Source of the DNA: DATIUV01 sp049322755
GTDB lineage: Bacteria; Pseudomonadota; Gammaproteobacteria; Burkholderiales; UBA6910
Direction: 5' to 3'
Assembly (NCBI GenBank): GCA_049322755.1
Contig: JBMOQX010000037.1
Span: 1 to 64,000, forward strand
DNA: 64,000 bases
In this document: piece after piece, positions 26,697-35,796 of the stretch
Numbering within the stretch: position 1 is the first letter of the stretch
Layout: each line of letters starts with the position of its first letter
Notes under the pieces: model-generated
What the model saw: only the letters and a program-made list of their open reading frames with translations
Databases searched by the model: none
What the model was told of the DNA's origin: nothing
Program-made: the position numbers and the translations under genes

Positions 26697-29128
26697 CGGC
26701 TTCGGGGAGATCACTGCCGAGCAAGCGATCGACGTCGGAGCCCGATTCCTTGGCCGTGCTGCAGGCGGAGAACGAGCGACTGATCGCGCTCCTGGAAGCA
26801 AACGGAATCGAGTGGCGTCTCGCGCCCGAACCGGCAACGTCTCCTCCGCGACCCGAATCGTCGCGACTCTCTACCGAGGCGAAAGTGGCACTCTTTCGCC
26901 GGCGGTTTCGGGGTCGCACGGATGTCTACCCTGTGCGCTGGGAGAGCAAGACGACCGGCAAGTCGGGTTACGCACCTGCCTGTGCGAACGAGTGGCGCGC
27001 TGGAGTATGCGAGAAGCCTCGCATCAAGTGCGGAGACTGCCGGAATCGCTCGTTGATCCCGCTTTCGGACGCTGCCATATACGCCCACCTGGCCGGTGAC
27101 CACACGATCGGTGTCTACCCGCTGTTGGAGGACGACAGCTGCTACTTCCTCGCGATCGATTTCGACGAAGCCGAGTGGAGAGAGGATGTTCGCGCCTTCG
27201 CCTGTTCATGCACCGATCTCGGCGTCCCGGTTGCGATCGAGACTTCCCGTTCGGGAAAAGGAGCGCACGCCTGGATCTTCTTCGCCAACCGCGTATCGGC
27301 TCGGGATGCGCGTCGGTTGGGCACTGCCATCATCAGCCACGCTTGCGAGCGCACCCGGCAACTCGAGCTCTCGTCCTACGACCGCCTGTTTCCCAATCAG
27401 GACACCATGCCCAAGGGCGGCTTCGGCAATCTAATCGCCCTGCCGCTGCAGAAGAAACCGCGGGAGAATGGCTTCACTGTGTTTGTCGACTCCGATCTGC
27501 AGCCGCACCCGGACCAGTGGGAGTTCCTGGCATCGATTCAGCCCATGTCGCCGCACGACATAGAGCCGACGATCGTGCGAGCCACAGGTGGCGTGCATCC
27601 CCTGGACGTGACCTTTATCGACGATGAGGATCTGGCAACGCCGTGGAAGCGCGACACGCGATCGATTGCGAAGATTCCGGGTGCGACGCCGAAGTCACTC
27701 ACCGTGACATTGGCGAACCTCGTCTATTTCGAGAAGGCGGAGCTTCCGCAGCCATTGGCCAACCGCCTGATCCGCCTCGCGGCGTTTCAGAACCCCGAGT
27801 TCTACCGGGCACAGGCCATGCGGCTGTCGGTGTGGGACAAGCCGCGGGTGATCGGCTGCGCCGAGAACTATCCCCGTCACATTGCTCTTCCGCGCGGCTG
27901 CTTCGATGCTGCGCAGGACTTGCTGCGCGAAAACGCAATCCGCTGTGATCTCAGGGACGAGCGCAATGCCGGCGAGCCGATTGATGCGCGTTTCGTCGGG
28001 ACGCTTCGAAATGATCAGGAGGCGGCCGCTGCCGCGATGCTTCGTGACGATGTGGGCGTGCTCTGTGCCCCGACCGCATTCGGCAAGACCGTTACCGCTG
28101 CCGCGATGATTGCCCGCCGGGGCGTGAACACCCTGGTGCTGGTGCATCGAACCGAACTGCTCAAGCAGTGGCAGGAGCGATTGCAGACTTTTCTCCGCGT
28201 CGGCGGGGGCGTGGTCGGCACGATCGTCGGCGGCAAGGCGAAGCCCACCGGCAAGATCGACATCGCGGTGATGCAGTCGCTGTCTCGCCAAGGCGAGGTC
28301 AATGCCCTCGTCGAGAACTACGGCCATGTCATCGTGGACGAGTGCCATCACGTAGGTGCGGTGTCGTTCGATGCCATCCTGAAGCGATGCAAGGCCAAGT
28401 ACGTGCTCGGCCTGACCGCTACGCCGATCCGTCGCGATGGGCAGCAGCCGATCATCTTCATGCAGTGCGGACCGATTCGGCACACGGCGGCGAGACCCGC
28501 CGACGCACCCCACGACCTGGAGGTGCTGCCTCGATCGTGTCTTGCTCGCATCGACCTGCCGCCGGAGTCGGGGATTCAGGAGGTGTTTCGGCACCTCGCC
28601 AACGATCGGGCGCGGACAGCGGCAATCGCCGCAGAAATCAGGATGGCGTTCGATCAGGGCCGCAAGGTGCTGGTCCTGACCGAGCGCACCGAGCACCTCG
28701 ACGCCATCCAGGTGGCGTTGGGTGCCGAGGCCCCGCCACTGTTCGTTCTTCACGGGCGGATGTCCAGGAAGCAACGCGCGACGCTCATCGCAGAACTCGA
28801 CGCGCTGCCACCCGACGCGCCGCGTATTCTGCTGGCCACCGGCAAGCTCGTAGGCGAGGGCTTCGACCATCCGCCCCTCGACACCCTGGTCTTGGCGATG
28901 CCCATCTCGTGGAAGGGAACGTTGCAGCAGTACGCTGGCCGTTTGCATCGGGAGCACGCATGCAAGGCCAGCGTGCAGATCATCGACTTCGTCGACACCG
29001 GGCATCCGGCTTTACTTCGAATGTGGGACAAGCGCCAGCGCGGCTACCGCACGATGGGCTACCGGATTGCCGAGGCGCAGACCGTCATGCAGGTCATGCC
29101 CCAATCGATTCATCCAAATGGGCGTTGA
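26693..29128 (+). CDS. TOTE-like primase-helicase (AEP primase plus SF2 helicase)
   Basis: An 811-residue protein. After a short coiled segment (AVLQAENERLIALLEANGIEW) comes a Cys cluster (C97, C106, C113, C116) and an archaeo-eukaryotic primase-like domain with FLAIDFDE near 153-160 and SRSGKGAHAWIFF near 186-198. This resembles the primase of TOTE conflict systems. The C-terminal half is an SF2 helicase: APTAFGKT (about 459), VDECHH (about 549), LTATPIRRDG (about 575), GEGFDHP (about 721), QYAGRLHREH (about 745). The ATG at 26693 overlaps the abiEii stop as ATGA, so I use it rather than the upstream in-frame extension. A role in anti-phage or anti-plasmid defence is inferred. Confidence 0.83.
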   Translation: MTASGRSLPSKRSTSEPDSLAVLQAENERLIALLEANGIEWRLAPEPATSPPRPESSRLSTEAKVALFRRRFRGRTDVYPVRWESKTTGKSGYAPACANEWRAGVCEKPRIKCGDCRNRSLIPLSDAAIYAHLAGDHTIGVYPLLEDDSCYFLAIDFDEAEWREDVRAFACSCTDLGVPVAIETSRSGKGAHAWIFFANRVSARDARRLGTAIISHACERTRQLELSSYDRLFPNQDTMPKGGFGNLIALPLQKKPRENGFTVFVDSDLQPHPDQWEFLASIQPMSPHDIEPTIVRATGGVHPLDVTFIDDEDLATPWKRDTRSIAKIPGATPKSLTVTLANLVYFEKAELPQPLANRLIRLAAFQNPEFYRAQAMRLSVWDKPRVIGCAENYPRHIALPRGCFDAAQDLLRENAIRCDLRDERNAGEPIDARFVGTLRNDQEAAAAAMLRDDVGVLCAPTAFGKTVTAAAMIARRGVNTLVLVHRTELLKQWQERLQTFLRVGGGVVGTIVGGKAKPTGKIDIAVMQSLSRQGEVNALVENYGHVIVDECHHVGAVSFDAILKRCKAKYVLGLTATPIRRDGQQPIIFMQCGPIRHTAARPADAPHDLEVLPRSCLARIDLPPESGIQEVFRHLANDRARTAAIAAEIRMAFDQGRKVLVLTERTEHLDAIQVALGAEAPPLFVLHGRMSRKQRATLIAELDALPPDAPRILLATGKLVGEGFDHPPLDTLVLAMPISWKGTLQQYAGRLHREHACKASVQIIDFVDTGHPALLRMWDKRQRGYRTMGYRIAEAQTVMQVMPQSIHPNGR

Positions 29129-29350
29129 TTGATGTCTCCTGACGGTAAAAGAACAGGCGGAAAAGTGAGTCGGGACATTGGCTTATGGTGTGTGATGCCG
29201 GCCCTCCTTGGGCGTGTCCCTGACCGAGATGAACGCGCGTCGATGCTGTCGCCGATGGTCCTGGGAGTCGATAGACGTCGATAGATCTCGAAAGGTCACT
29301 TTTCGTCGAATCGCCCGCAAACCCGCGCCAATGCTGTTGCTTCACAGATT

Positions 29351-29440
29351 GACGGTAAAAGTGACGGTAAAAACCTGCGTGGCGATGCATAGTCCAAGAC
29401 GGATCAACAGCTTAGAAGGCTCGTTGATGATTGAGTGGGT
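29351..29440 (+). repeat. attR-like direct repeat, copy 1
   Basis: Two GACGGTAAA units (29351 and 29363, 12 bp apart) are followed, 71 bp from the first, by CGTTGATGATTGAGTGGGT (29422-29440). The same units at the same distances recur at 38031-38120. ATTGAGTGGG matches the guaA 3' end except for one base. Intervening bases differ between copies. Confidence 0.75.
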
Positions 29441-29668
29441 GAGGTCCCTGACGCACTCGGTTTACCGCCAGGGCTTTGCGGCAGGTGACGGTAAATTCGG
29501 CGACAGAGTGCGCGTTTGCACTCCTTGTGCCGCCACACCTGATCGTCGTGTGCGATTGACGGCTGCTTTCCCTGCGGCTCTTCTCGATCTCAACGCTTCG
29601 ACCAAGAAGCCTTGGATTCTCGTCGGTCCGGCCGCCGGTCGAGCGGCAAAATGAGGTCTTGTTGCAAC

Positions 29669-29689
29669 GGTTATCTCTGTCCGATAACC
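29669..29689 (+). promoter_or_regulatory. Inverted repeat upstream of the SNF2 gene
   Basis: GGTTATC (29669-29675) and GATAACC (29683-29689) form a perfect 7-bp inverted repeat with a 7-bp spacer, 20 bp upstream of the chosen GTG and just before AAAGGTGGGG. It may be an operator or a 5'-UTR hairpin. Confidence 0.45.
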
Positions 29690-29709
29690 ATAAAGGTGGG
29701 GCATACGTC

Positions 29710-32412
29710 GTGGAAAACGCGGATGGCCACGGACCGCTATCGCTGGCGCTGACGCCCCAGGGCCATCTGCGCCTCGCGGGCGAGGCCGAGGCGCCGCCGC
29801 TCCCGCCTGATCTGGCGGATCGGCTTGCCACGGCGTTCGGCCGCGGCGCCGGCCATGGCCTGCTTCACCTGGGCGCGCGCGAGGTCGGCAGCGCCCTGCC
29901 GCCGGTCCTGGCGTACTGGCGGGAATTCGCGGCGCGCTACGTCACGGCGCTATGCGCCACGCCGGAGAACGGGGAAATCGCCGTCTCTCCTCTCGACGTT
30001 ACAACGCTCGAGTCCCTCGTTTCCGATGCGCCCCCCATGCGCGGGGCGGAGTACCTGTCGCCGGACGCTCTCGATGCGTTGTGGGCGGCACTGGATGCAG
30101 CGGTATGCGAAGCCCTTGCGGAGTCGAAGCTGGGGCTGCCGGAGCTGCTGAAGAGCTGGCATCCGGCATGGAATCTGGTGGGCCGGGTGCATTTCAACCT
30201 GGCCGAAAACCGCAAGGATCCGCAAGCGCCCTTCGCATTCCTCGCCACCTATACCACGCGTCTGTCGGCGCACGGCAGAGCGCAGCATCAGCCCTTGTCG
30301 GCGGCGCTGGAGGAATTCTCCGGCGCCCGAAAGAAGGCACAGCTCCTCTCCCTGCTGCTGCCGGTGCAGCGGGCGGCGCAGCAGTGTGATTGGCTGCGGG
30401 AGATGGTCGAGGCGAGCGAGATCTATCACCCGCTGCGCTGGACGCCGGACGATGCGCTGCGGTTTCTGCGCGATGTGCCGAGGCTGGAAGCGAGCGGCAT
30501 CGTCGTGCGCATGCCGGGAAACTGGCAGGCGGGACGCCCGGCGCGGCCGCGGGTCACCGCTATAGTCGGTACAGCGCAGCCGTCGGTGCTCGGCCTGGAT
30601 GCCATGCTGGATTTCCAGATGGCGATCACCCTGGACGGCGAGCGGCTCACCCCGACCGAGATCGCGGCGCTATTGAAGGGTGTCGATGGCCTGCAACTGA
30701 TCCGCGGCCGCTGGGTCGAGGTGGACGGCAAGAAACTGGCCCGGTTGATGGAGCGCTTCCGGTCCATCGAGAAGCTGGCGACGGAAAGCGGGCTGCCCTT
30801 CGCCGAAGCCATGCGGCTGATGGCCGGCGCGAGCCTCGACGACAGCCTTGCCGACAGCGGCGCCGAGTGGTCGGAAGTCATCGCCGGCGACTGGCTGGCT
30901 GAAACGTTGCGGGGCTTGCGCCAGCCGGAAGGGCTGGCGCGGGTCGATCCGGGCACGGCGCTCAAGGCCGTCTTGCGCCCCTATCAGCAGGCGGGTGTGC
31001 GCTGGCTCTATCTGCTGACGCGGCTCGGCCTGGGTGCCTGCCTGGCCGATGACATGGGCCTGGGCAAGACCATCCAGACGCTTGCGCTGCTGCTGGCGTT
31101 GAAGCAGGAACAGGCGAGGATGGGTGAGCGGGGTGCTCCCAGCCTGCTGGTGGCGCCGGCGTCGCTGCTGGCCAACTGGGCTGCGGAGGCCGAACGCTTC
31201 GCGCCGGATCTGCGCCTGATGATCGCCCATCCTTCGGCTCTGTCGGCGGACGATCTGCGCGGCCTGGATTGCGCCGCGCTCGAGGCTGTGGATCTGGTGA
31301 TCACCAGCTATGGCACGCTGCTGCGCCTGCCTGTGCTGTCGCAGATCCGCTGGCACGTGGTCGTGGCGGACGAAGCGCAGGCGATCAAGAATCCCGGCGC
31401 CAAGCAGACGCGCCAGCTCAAGAATGTCAAGGCGCAAGCGCGCATCGCGCTCACCGGCACCCCGGTGGAAAACCGCTTGTCCGACCTGTGGTCGCTGTTC
31501 GACTTCACCCATCCGGGGTTGCTGGGTTCGCAGAAGGTCTTCGCCGATTTCGCCAAGCGGCTGGCAGGCGCGGAACACTTCGGGCCTTTGCGCAATCTGG
31601 TGAAGCCCTACATCCTGCGGCGCCTGAAGACGGACAAGCGCGTGATCGCCGACCTGCCCGACAAGACGGAGATCAACGCCTGGTGTCATCTCTCGCCGGG
31701 GCAGGCGGCGCTTTACCAGCAGTCGGTGAAGGATCTGGCGAGTGTCCTGGACAATACGGGTGGCATCGCACGCAAGGGCATCGTCCTGTCCTTCCTCATG
31801 CGCTTCAAGCAGATCTGCAACCATCCCTCGCAGTGGCTGGGGGACGCGGCGTGGCGCGCCGAGGACAGCGGGAAGTTTGCCCGCCTGCGCGAGCTTGCCG
31901 AGGTGGTCCGGGACAAACAGGAGAAGATGCTGGTATTCACGCAGTTCCGCGAAACCACGGAACCGCTGGCGTCCTTTCTGAGCGCAATCTTCGGACGCGA
32001 GGGCCTGGTGCTGCACGGTGCAACGCCGGTGGCCCGCCGGCGCGAACTGGTCGAACGCTTTCAGAGCGACGAGCTGACACCTTTCTTCGTGCTCTCGCTC
32101 AAGGCGGGGGGGTCGGGTTTGAACCTGACCGCCGCATCCCATGTGATTCATTTCGACCGCTGGTGGAATCCGGCTGTCGAGAATCAGGCGACCGATCGGG
32201 CATTCCGCATCGGCCAGCGCAGGAACGTTCTGGTGCACAAATTCGTCTGCCGGGGCACCATCGAGGAGCGCATCGATGCGCTGATCGAATCCAAGAAACA
32301 GTTGGTGAGGGACGTGCTGGAAGGCGGCGCCGAGCCGCTGCTCACGGAGATGAGCGACCGCGAGCTGCTGGACCTGGTGCGCCTCGACATTCACGCCGCG
32401 CAGGAAAACTGA
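29710..32412 (+). CDS. SNF2-family DEAD/DEAH-box helicase
   Basis: A 900-residue SWI2/SNF2 ATPase. The N-terminal half (about 1-420) is an accessory region typical of bacterial Snf2 proteins; the motor follows. Motifs: LADDMGLGKT (about 446), VVADEAQAIKN (about 553), LTGTPVENRLSDLWSL, FTQFRETTEPL, LSLKAGGSGLNLT (about 800) and DRAFRIGQRR (about 828). The GTG at 29710 is chosen over TTG codons at 29659 or 29662 because AAAGGTGGGG precedes it and the upstream codons are AT-rich and atypical. It is co-directional with the SWIM protein 18 bp downstream. The task on DNA is unknown. Confidence 0.92.
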   Translation: MENADGHGPLSLALTPQGHLRLAGEAEAPPLPPDLADRLATAFGRGAGHGLLHLGAREVGSALPPVLAYWREFAARYVTALCATPENGEIAVSPLDVTTLESLVSDAPPMRGAEYLSPDALDALWAALDAAVCEALAESKLGLPELLKSWHPAWNLVGRVHFNLAENRKDPQAPFAFLATYTTRLSAHGRAQHQPLSAALEEFSGARKKAQLLSLLLPVQRAAQQCDWLREMVEASEIYHPLRWTPDDALRFLRDVPRLEASGIVVRMPGNWQAGRPARPRVTAIVGTAQPSVLGLDAMLDFQMAITLDGERLTPTEIAALLKGVDGLQLIRGRWVEVDGKKLARLMERFRSIEKLATESGLPFAEAMRLMAGASLDDSLADSGAEWSEVIAGDWLAETLRGLRQPEGLARVDPGTALKAVLRPYQQAGVRWLYLLTRLGLGACLADDMGLGKTIQTLALLLALKQEQARMGERGAPSLLVAPASLLANWAAEAERFAPDLRLMIAHPSALSADDLRGLDCAALEAVDLVITSYGTLLRLPVLSQIRWHVVVADEAQAIKNPGAKQTRQLKNVKAQARIALTGTPVENRLSDLWSLFDFTHPGLLGSQKVFADFAKRLAGAEHFGPLRNLVKPYILRRLKTDKRVIADLPDKTEINAWCHLSPGQAALYQQSVKDLASVLDNTGGIARKGIVLSFLMRFKQICNHPSQWLGDAAWRAEDSGKFARLRELAEVVRDKQEKMLVFTQFRETTEPLASFLSAIFGREGLVLHGATPVARRRELVERFQSDELTPFFVLSLKAGGSGLNLTAASHVIHFDRWWNPAVENQATDRAFRIGQRRNVLVHKFVCRGTIEERIDALIESKKQLVRDVLEGGAEPLLTEMSDRELLDLVRLDIHAAQEN

Positions 32413-32430
32413 CCACGGAAGGGGCAGGGC

Positions 32431-33351
32431 ATGAGTTACTGGGGATGGAAGCCGTATGTTCCGGTTGCCGAGCGCAGGAGAAAGGCCGAGAAGGCGGCGG
32501 CCAGGGCGAAAAAGGCGGGCGCAACGCTGTCTCCCGTCGCGCCGTCACGCGGCGCCATCGCCAGGACGTTCTGGGGCAAGGCCTGGTGCGACAACCTGGA
32601 GCGCTACGGCGACTATGCCAACCGGCTGCCGCGCGGGCGTACCTATGTGCGCAACGGCTCGGTGATCGACCTCGCCATCGGCCGGGGCGAAGTACGCGCC
32701 CAGGTCATGGGATCGAGTCTCTACCGCGTCGAAGTGCGCGTGGCGGCAGTGGCGGATAGGCACTGGAAGGCCATCGGCGCCGACTGCGCCGGCTCGATCG
32801 ACTCGATGGTAGAGCTGCTGCAGGGAACCTTCTCGAAGGCCGTCATGCAACGGCTGTGCAGGCCCGGCGACGGACTGTTCCCTGCGCCGAAGGAGATCGA
32901 ATTCACCTGTAGCTGTCCGGACTGGGCGTCGATGTGCAAGCATGTCGCTGCCGTGCTCTACGGCGTCGGCGCTCGACTGGACCAGCGACCTGAGCTGCTG
33001 TTCGAGCTGCGCCGGGTCGATGGAAAGGACCTGCTGGCGCAGGCGGGCAAAGGACTGACAAGGCCGAGGAAGGCACCGGCCAAGGCAAAGGTGCTCGACG
33101 AGTCCGCCTTGGGTGACGTGTTCGGAATCGAGATGGTAGACGTCGCGACTCCGCCCGATTCTGTCCGACCGGCCGCGCGGCAGGGCAAGAAGGCGGCGGC
33201 CGGAGCCGTCAAGGCAGCCTCGAAAGTCACGGCCGAAGGGAGCACGAAAACTTCGTCGGCCTCGAAGGCAAATGCCAAAGTCAAGGCAGGAAATAGGGTG
33301 GCGGCGCGCGCAGCGACGAAATCGAAGTCGCCGGCGAGGACCCGCGGCTAA
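32431..33351 (+). CDS. SWIM zinc-finger protein (SNF2 partner)
   Basis: A 306-residue protein with the SWIM zinc motif FTCSCPDWASMCKHVAAVLY (CxC...CxH) near residues 158-177. The N-terminal region (FWGKAWCDNLERYGDYANRLPRG pattern) is typical of SWIM proteins encoded beside bacterial SNF2 helicases. The last 90 residues are Lys/Ala/Ser-rich and resemble a histone-H1-like basic tail, a probable nucleic-acid-binding extension. It forms an operon with the SNF2 gene. Confidence 0.87.
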   Translation: MSYWGWKPYVPVAERRRKAEKAAARAKKAGATLSPVAPSRGAIARTFWGKAWCDNLERYGDYANRLPRGRTYVRNGSVIDLAIGRGEVRAQVMGSSLYRVEVRVAAVADRHWKAIGADCAGSIDSMVELLQGTFSKAVMQRLCRPGDGLFPAPKEIEFTCSCPDWASMCKHVAAVLYGVGARLDQRPELLFELRRVDGKDLLAQAGKGLTRPRKAPAKAKVLDESALGDVFGIEMVDVATPPDSVRPAARQGKKAAAGAVKAASKVTAEGSTKTSSASKANAKVKAGNRVAARAATKSKSPARTRG

Positions 33352-33514
33352 ACGGCCGATCAGGACGATTCCCTGCACCCCGTCACTACGACTCGAAAGA
33401 AAAGAGAATCGCTGGCGGGGACGGCCGTCCAGCGGAAGCCGAAGCGCAAGGCGTGGGCTTGACGGGCGTGCCGCGACCGGGCTATCTAATGTCCTGAAGC
33501 GCCGTGGCGCGGGG

Positions 33515-34405
33515 GTGAGCAGGATCGCGGCTGTGATGCCCGGGAGCGCATGCTTCGCGGGCCTGAACCGGGTGGCGGTCGGCCAGATCGAGGCGGGAAC
33601 GCGCTCGGTTTCTAGCCTTGAGCTCGACCGAATCGCTCACGCCGTCGGCCGGGACATCAAGTCTTTCTTTGCCGCTTCCTTCGTCGAGCGCGACGCCTTG
33701 GCAGCGCTATTTCGTTCCGACGCGGAGCTCGCCGAGCAGGCCGACCTGTTGAAGGCGCTGCAAGACAGCCTGGCGCTAGGCCATGAGATGACCAATCTCG
33801 AGCGCCTGGTCGAAATCGACCGGGTTCAGCTGCTCACCGCGTCTTACGAATTGCCCGCTCCGAAATCGCGCTGGGATGCGATCCAGCAGGAGCAGGGCCA
33901 GAAAGTGGCCATCGAGGAACGGCAGAGGCTGGGGCTCGGTGTGGCGCCGATCGGTGACTTGAGCGAACTGCTCGAGGCTCAAGGCGTACGTACCGGCGTC
34001 GTCGCACTCCCCGAGAACATCTCGGGATTGACCCTTGTCGACAGCACGATCGGCGTGTTCGTCGTGATCAATGCGAAGCACGCGGCAGTCCGCCAGCGTT
34101 TTTCCCTGGCTCACGAGTGCGGTCACGTGCTGCTGGATCGGGACCGGGCCGGCGCGATCAGCCGGGCGGAGAAGACTGAAGAGGACAGCGGAGCGGGCCA
34201 GACGATCGCGAACTTTCTCGCGGCACCGGAGGCTCCGCCGGACGACTCGTCTCGCGACGATTTTCGTCGACGTTTTCTTGCGCTTGCACTGGAAGCCTAT
34301 CGTCGTGAGGAGATCACGCGCAGCAAGCTTGCCGAGCTGGCGGCCATGGTTCACTCAGGTCAGAACGACCTTGAGGCTGCACTCGCTTCCGCGAAACTGG
34401 ATTGA
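33515..34405 (+). CDS. Xre-ImmA/IrrE antitoxin-like protein, N-terminus degraded
   Basis: The C-terminal two thirds is an ImmA/IrrE metallopeptidase domain with the zinc motif RFSLAHECGHVLL (HExxH). The N-terminal helix-turn-helix keeps only its second half (LNRVAVGQIEAGTRSVSSLELDRIA). The first helices read as unrelated sequence in this frame, with possible continuations in another frame, suggesting compensating frameshifts. The start codon is therefore uncertain: GTG 33515, or ATG 33536. Such proteins usually pair with a PIN-domain toxin, and a broken PIN gene follows 24 bp downstream. Confidence 0.7.
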   Translation: MSRIAAVMPGSACFAGLNRVAVGQIEAGTRSVSSLELDRIAHAVGRDIKSFFAASFVERDALAALFRSDAELAEQADLLKALQDSLALGHEMTNLERLVEIDRVQLLTASYELPAPKSRWDAIQQEQGQKVAIEERQRLGLGVAPIGDLSELLEAQGVRTGVVALPENISGLTLVDSTIGVFVVINAKHAAVRQRFSLAHECGHVLLDRDRAGAISRAEKTEEDSGAGQTIANFLAAPEAPPDDSSRDDFRRRFLALALEAYRREEITRSKLAELAAMVHSGQNDLEAALASAKLD

Positions 34406-34429
34406 CCTTCCTCGGCGCGAGCGCAATCG

Positions 34430-34600
34430 ATGATTACGAACGCCGAGACAGTCGTCGTCATCACCGACGCGAACGTTCTCATCAATTTCCTGTGAATCGG
34501 CCAGTTGGAGCTTCTGGGCAAGCTCGAGGCCCATCGATTCCTCGTACCGAGGAAGGCCACATCGCATCGGGCGCCAAGTTTCCGCGCGGTCCTCTCGCAG
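34430..34600 (+). pseudogene. PIN-domain toxin fragment with in-frame stop
   Basis: Reading from ATG 34430 gives VVITDANVLINFL, then TGA (34493-34495), then IGQLELLGKLEAHRFLVP in the same frame. This is the start of a PIN nuclease (first active-site Asp in DANVLI) interrupted by a stop that is one transition from CGA. Similarity fades after about 34560 and the remainder is missing. It was probably the toxin partner of the preceding Xre-ImmA gene. Confidence 0.7.
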
Positions 34601-34627
34601 ACCAGAAGCGTCGGGGACCAACTCGGT

Positions 34628-35062
34628 CTATGACGTTTGGTCCGTCCAGGGATTCAAGACGGGTGCCCGAGCGCGCGAATAGTCCGCCGTATCGCGCGTC
34701 ACGACCGTCAGGCCGTGGTGAAGAGCGGTTGCCGCGATGAGCAAGTCGGGCTGCGAGAACGTGTGTCCGGCCTTGCGGCCGTCCTCGACAAGAAGGCGCC
34801 ACTTGAACATCACGTCCTCGGAAACGCCCAGGACGCGTTGCTCGAACATCGGGCGCACTTTGTTGGTCAGCCAGTCGTTGAGTTCGGCGCGCCGGATGGC
34901 GTCATCGACCATCTCGATGCCGTATCGGATCTCGGCAAACGTCACCGTGCTGACGAAGAGCTGCTCGAGCGGCTGGGCCGCGACGAACGCGACGACACGT
35001 GTTTCGGGACGGGGCCGGCGGAGCTCGGAAATGACGTTGGTGTCGAGCAGCCAGCCGCTCAC
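34628..35062 (-). CDS. VapC-type PIN-domain ribonuclease toxin
   Basis: A 144-residue PIN toxin with the acidic active-site residues in LLDTNVISELRRP, TFAEIRYGIE and DLLIAATALHHGLTVVTRD. VapC proteins cleave tRNA or rRNA. The GTG start (35062) overlaps the antitoxin stop as GTGA, so toxin translation is coupled to antitoxin. Confidence 0.9.
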   Translation of the reverse strand: MSGWLLDTNVISELRRPRPETRVVAFVAAQPLEQLFVSTVTFAEIRYGIEMVDDAIRRAELNDWLTNKVRPMFEQRVLGVSEDVMFKWRLLVEDGRKAGHTFSQPDLLIAATALHHGLTVVTRDTADYSRARAPVLNPWTDQTS

Positions 35063-35361
35063 AGACTGACGTCCCGCACCGGCATGGCCGAACGACGCGG
35101 TTCGATCTCGATGTCGCGATGCGGTGACGCTTGAAGCGCATCGATCAGCAATTGCCCCGTGCGCTCCCCCTTGAGCCGCAGAAACTCTTCGGCATTGACG
35201 ACCACGACGGCGTCCCGGCCGTGCAGCGTGACGCGCTGCGGTCCTTCGCTGCGTGCCAAGCGCACCAGTTCGCTGAAGCGCGCTTTCGCATCCTGGAGGC
35301 GCCACTGCCCCCGGTGAGATTGGGAGGAGGTTCCGGCTTTGGCACTCTGTTTTCTGGTCAT
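35059..35361 (-). CDS. Phd/YefM-family antitoxin
   Basis: A 100-residue antitoxin with the Phd/YefM core WRLQDAKARFSELVRLA and GPQRVTLHGRDAVVVVNAEE, and a C-terminal toxin-binding tail. It precedes and overlaps vapC. Its ATG lies 7 nt downstream of a predicted -10 with no ribosome binding site, suggesting a leaderless message. Confidence 0.9.
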   Translation of the reverse strand: MTRKQSAKAGTSSQSHRGQWRLQDAKARFSELVRLARSEGPQRVTLHGRDAVVVVNAEEFLRLKGERTGQLLIDALQASPHRDIEIEPRRSAMPVRDVSL

Positions 35362-35368
35362 GGTGACT

Positions 35369-35398
35369 AGATTAGCACACCGCCGAGACTGGAAGCAA
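35369..35398 (-). promoter_or_regulatory. Predicted promoter of the Phd-VapC module
   Basis: On the minus strand TTGCTT (35398-35393) and TAATCT (35374-35369) are 18 bp apart; a TG pair lies just before the -10. Transcription would begin at or next to the antitoxin ATG (35361). Confidence 0.55.
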
Positions 35399-35796
35399 TG
35401 ACTGGCGGTGCCTGACTCGGGTCCAGTGTTCGACCCAGCGCCGCCGCGATGAACTCCTCGATGCGTTACGGCATGGAGGAGAAGCTCGGCGACGTCGCGT
35501 AGGAAGCCGAACGACCGCTCCTCCTCGGCACGCCGAACGCGGCGCAGAAATGACATGAATGAACGCGCGTACCTAATTGATTAAACGTGCTTGGCGTCAC
35601 TATTACCCCCATGCGACATCGGGTCGTCCGGCCCTCGGGATCCAGTTCACCGAAGGGTCCGATGGCGCGGGAGATCCCGGCCGACGCTCCGGCGTCCCGC
35701 CGATGCGACGTCCTCGGATCAGGATTCGATCGAGTCGGAACGTGCGAGGACGCCGTTGTGATATCATTGCTATCATTTGCGCTAGGGGGTGGTGAT
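35399..35796. other. Intergenic region between two divergent toxin-antitoxin modules
   Basis: About 400 bp with no gene I recognise. The two frames open here give low-complexity peptides. The 3' end holds tandem near-repeats ATCATTGCT and ATCATTTGC (35763-35780), the likely operator/promoter zone of the FitA-like gene, whose ribosome binding site is GGGGGTGG just before 35797. Confidence 0.5.

Larger units (their letters stand above)
29129..29709. other. Non-coding junction between two island elements
   Basis: About 580 bp hold no convincing gene. Open frames on either strand match no family I recognise. The segment holds GACGGTAAA units at 29141, 29351, 29363 and 29487, an inverted TTTACCG at 29461, the att-like repeat at 29422-29440, and the promoter region of the SNF2 gene. 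It is best read as the attR-like end of element A joined to the left end of element B. Confidence 0.6.

Noticed and set aside
29141..29495. GACGGTAAA repeats as a CRISPR array
   Set aside because: Units are only 9-10 bp with irregular spacing (210, 12 and 124 bp) and no cas genes; they fit protein-binding sites better.
29208..29654. 148-codon open frame across attR1
   Set aside because: It spans the repeat junction, has no ribosome binding site or family resemblance, and contains the GACGGTAAA units as Val-Lys codons.
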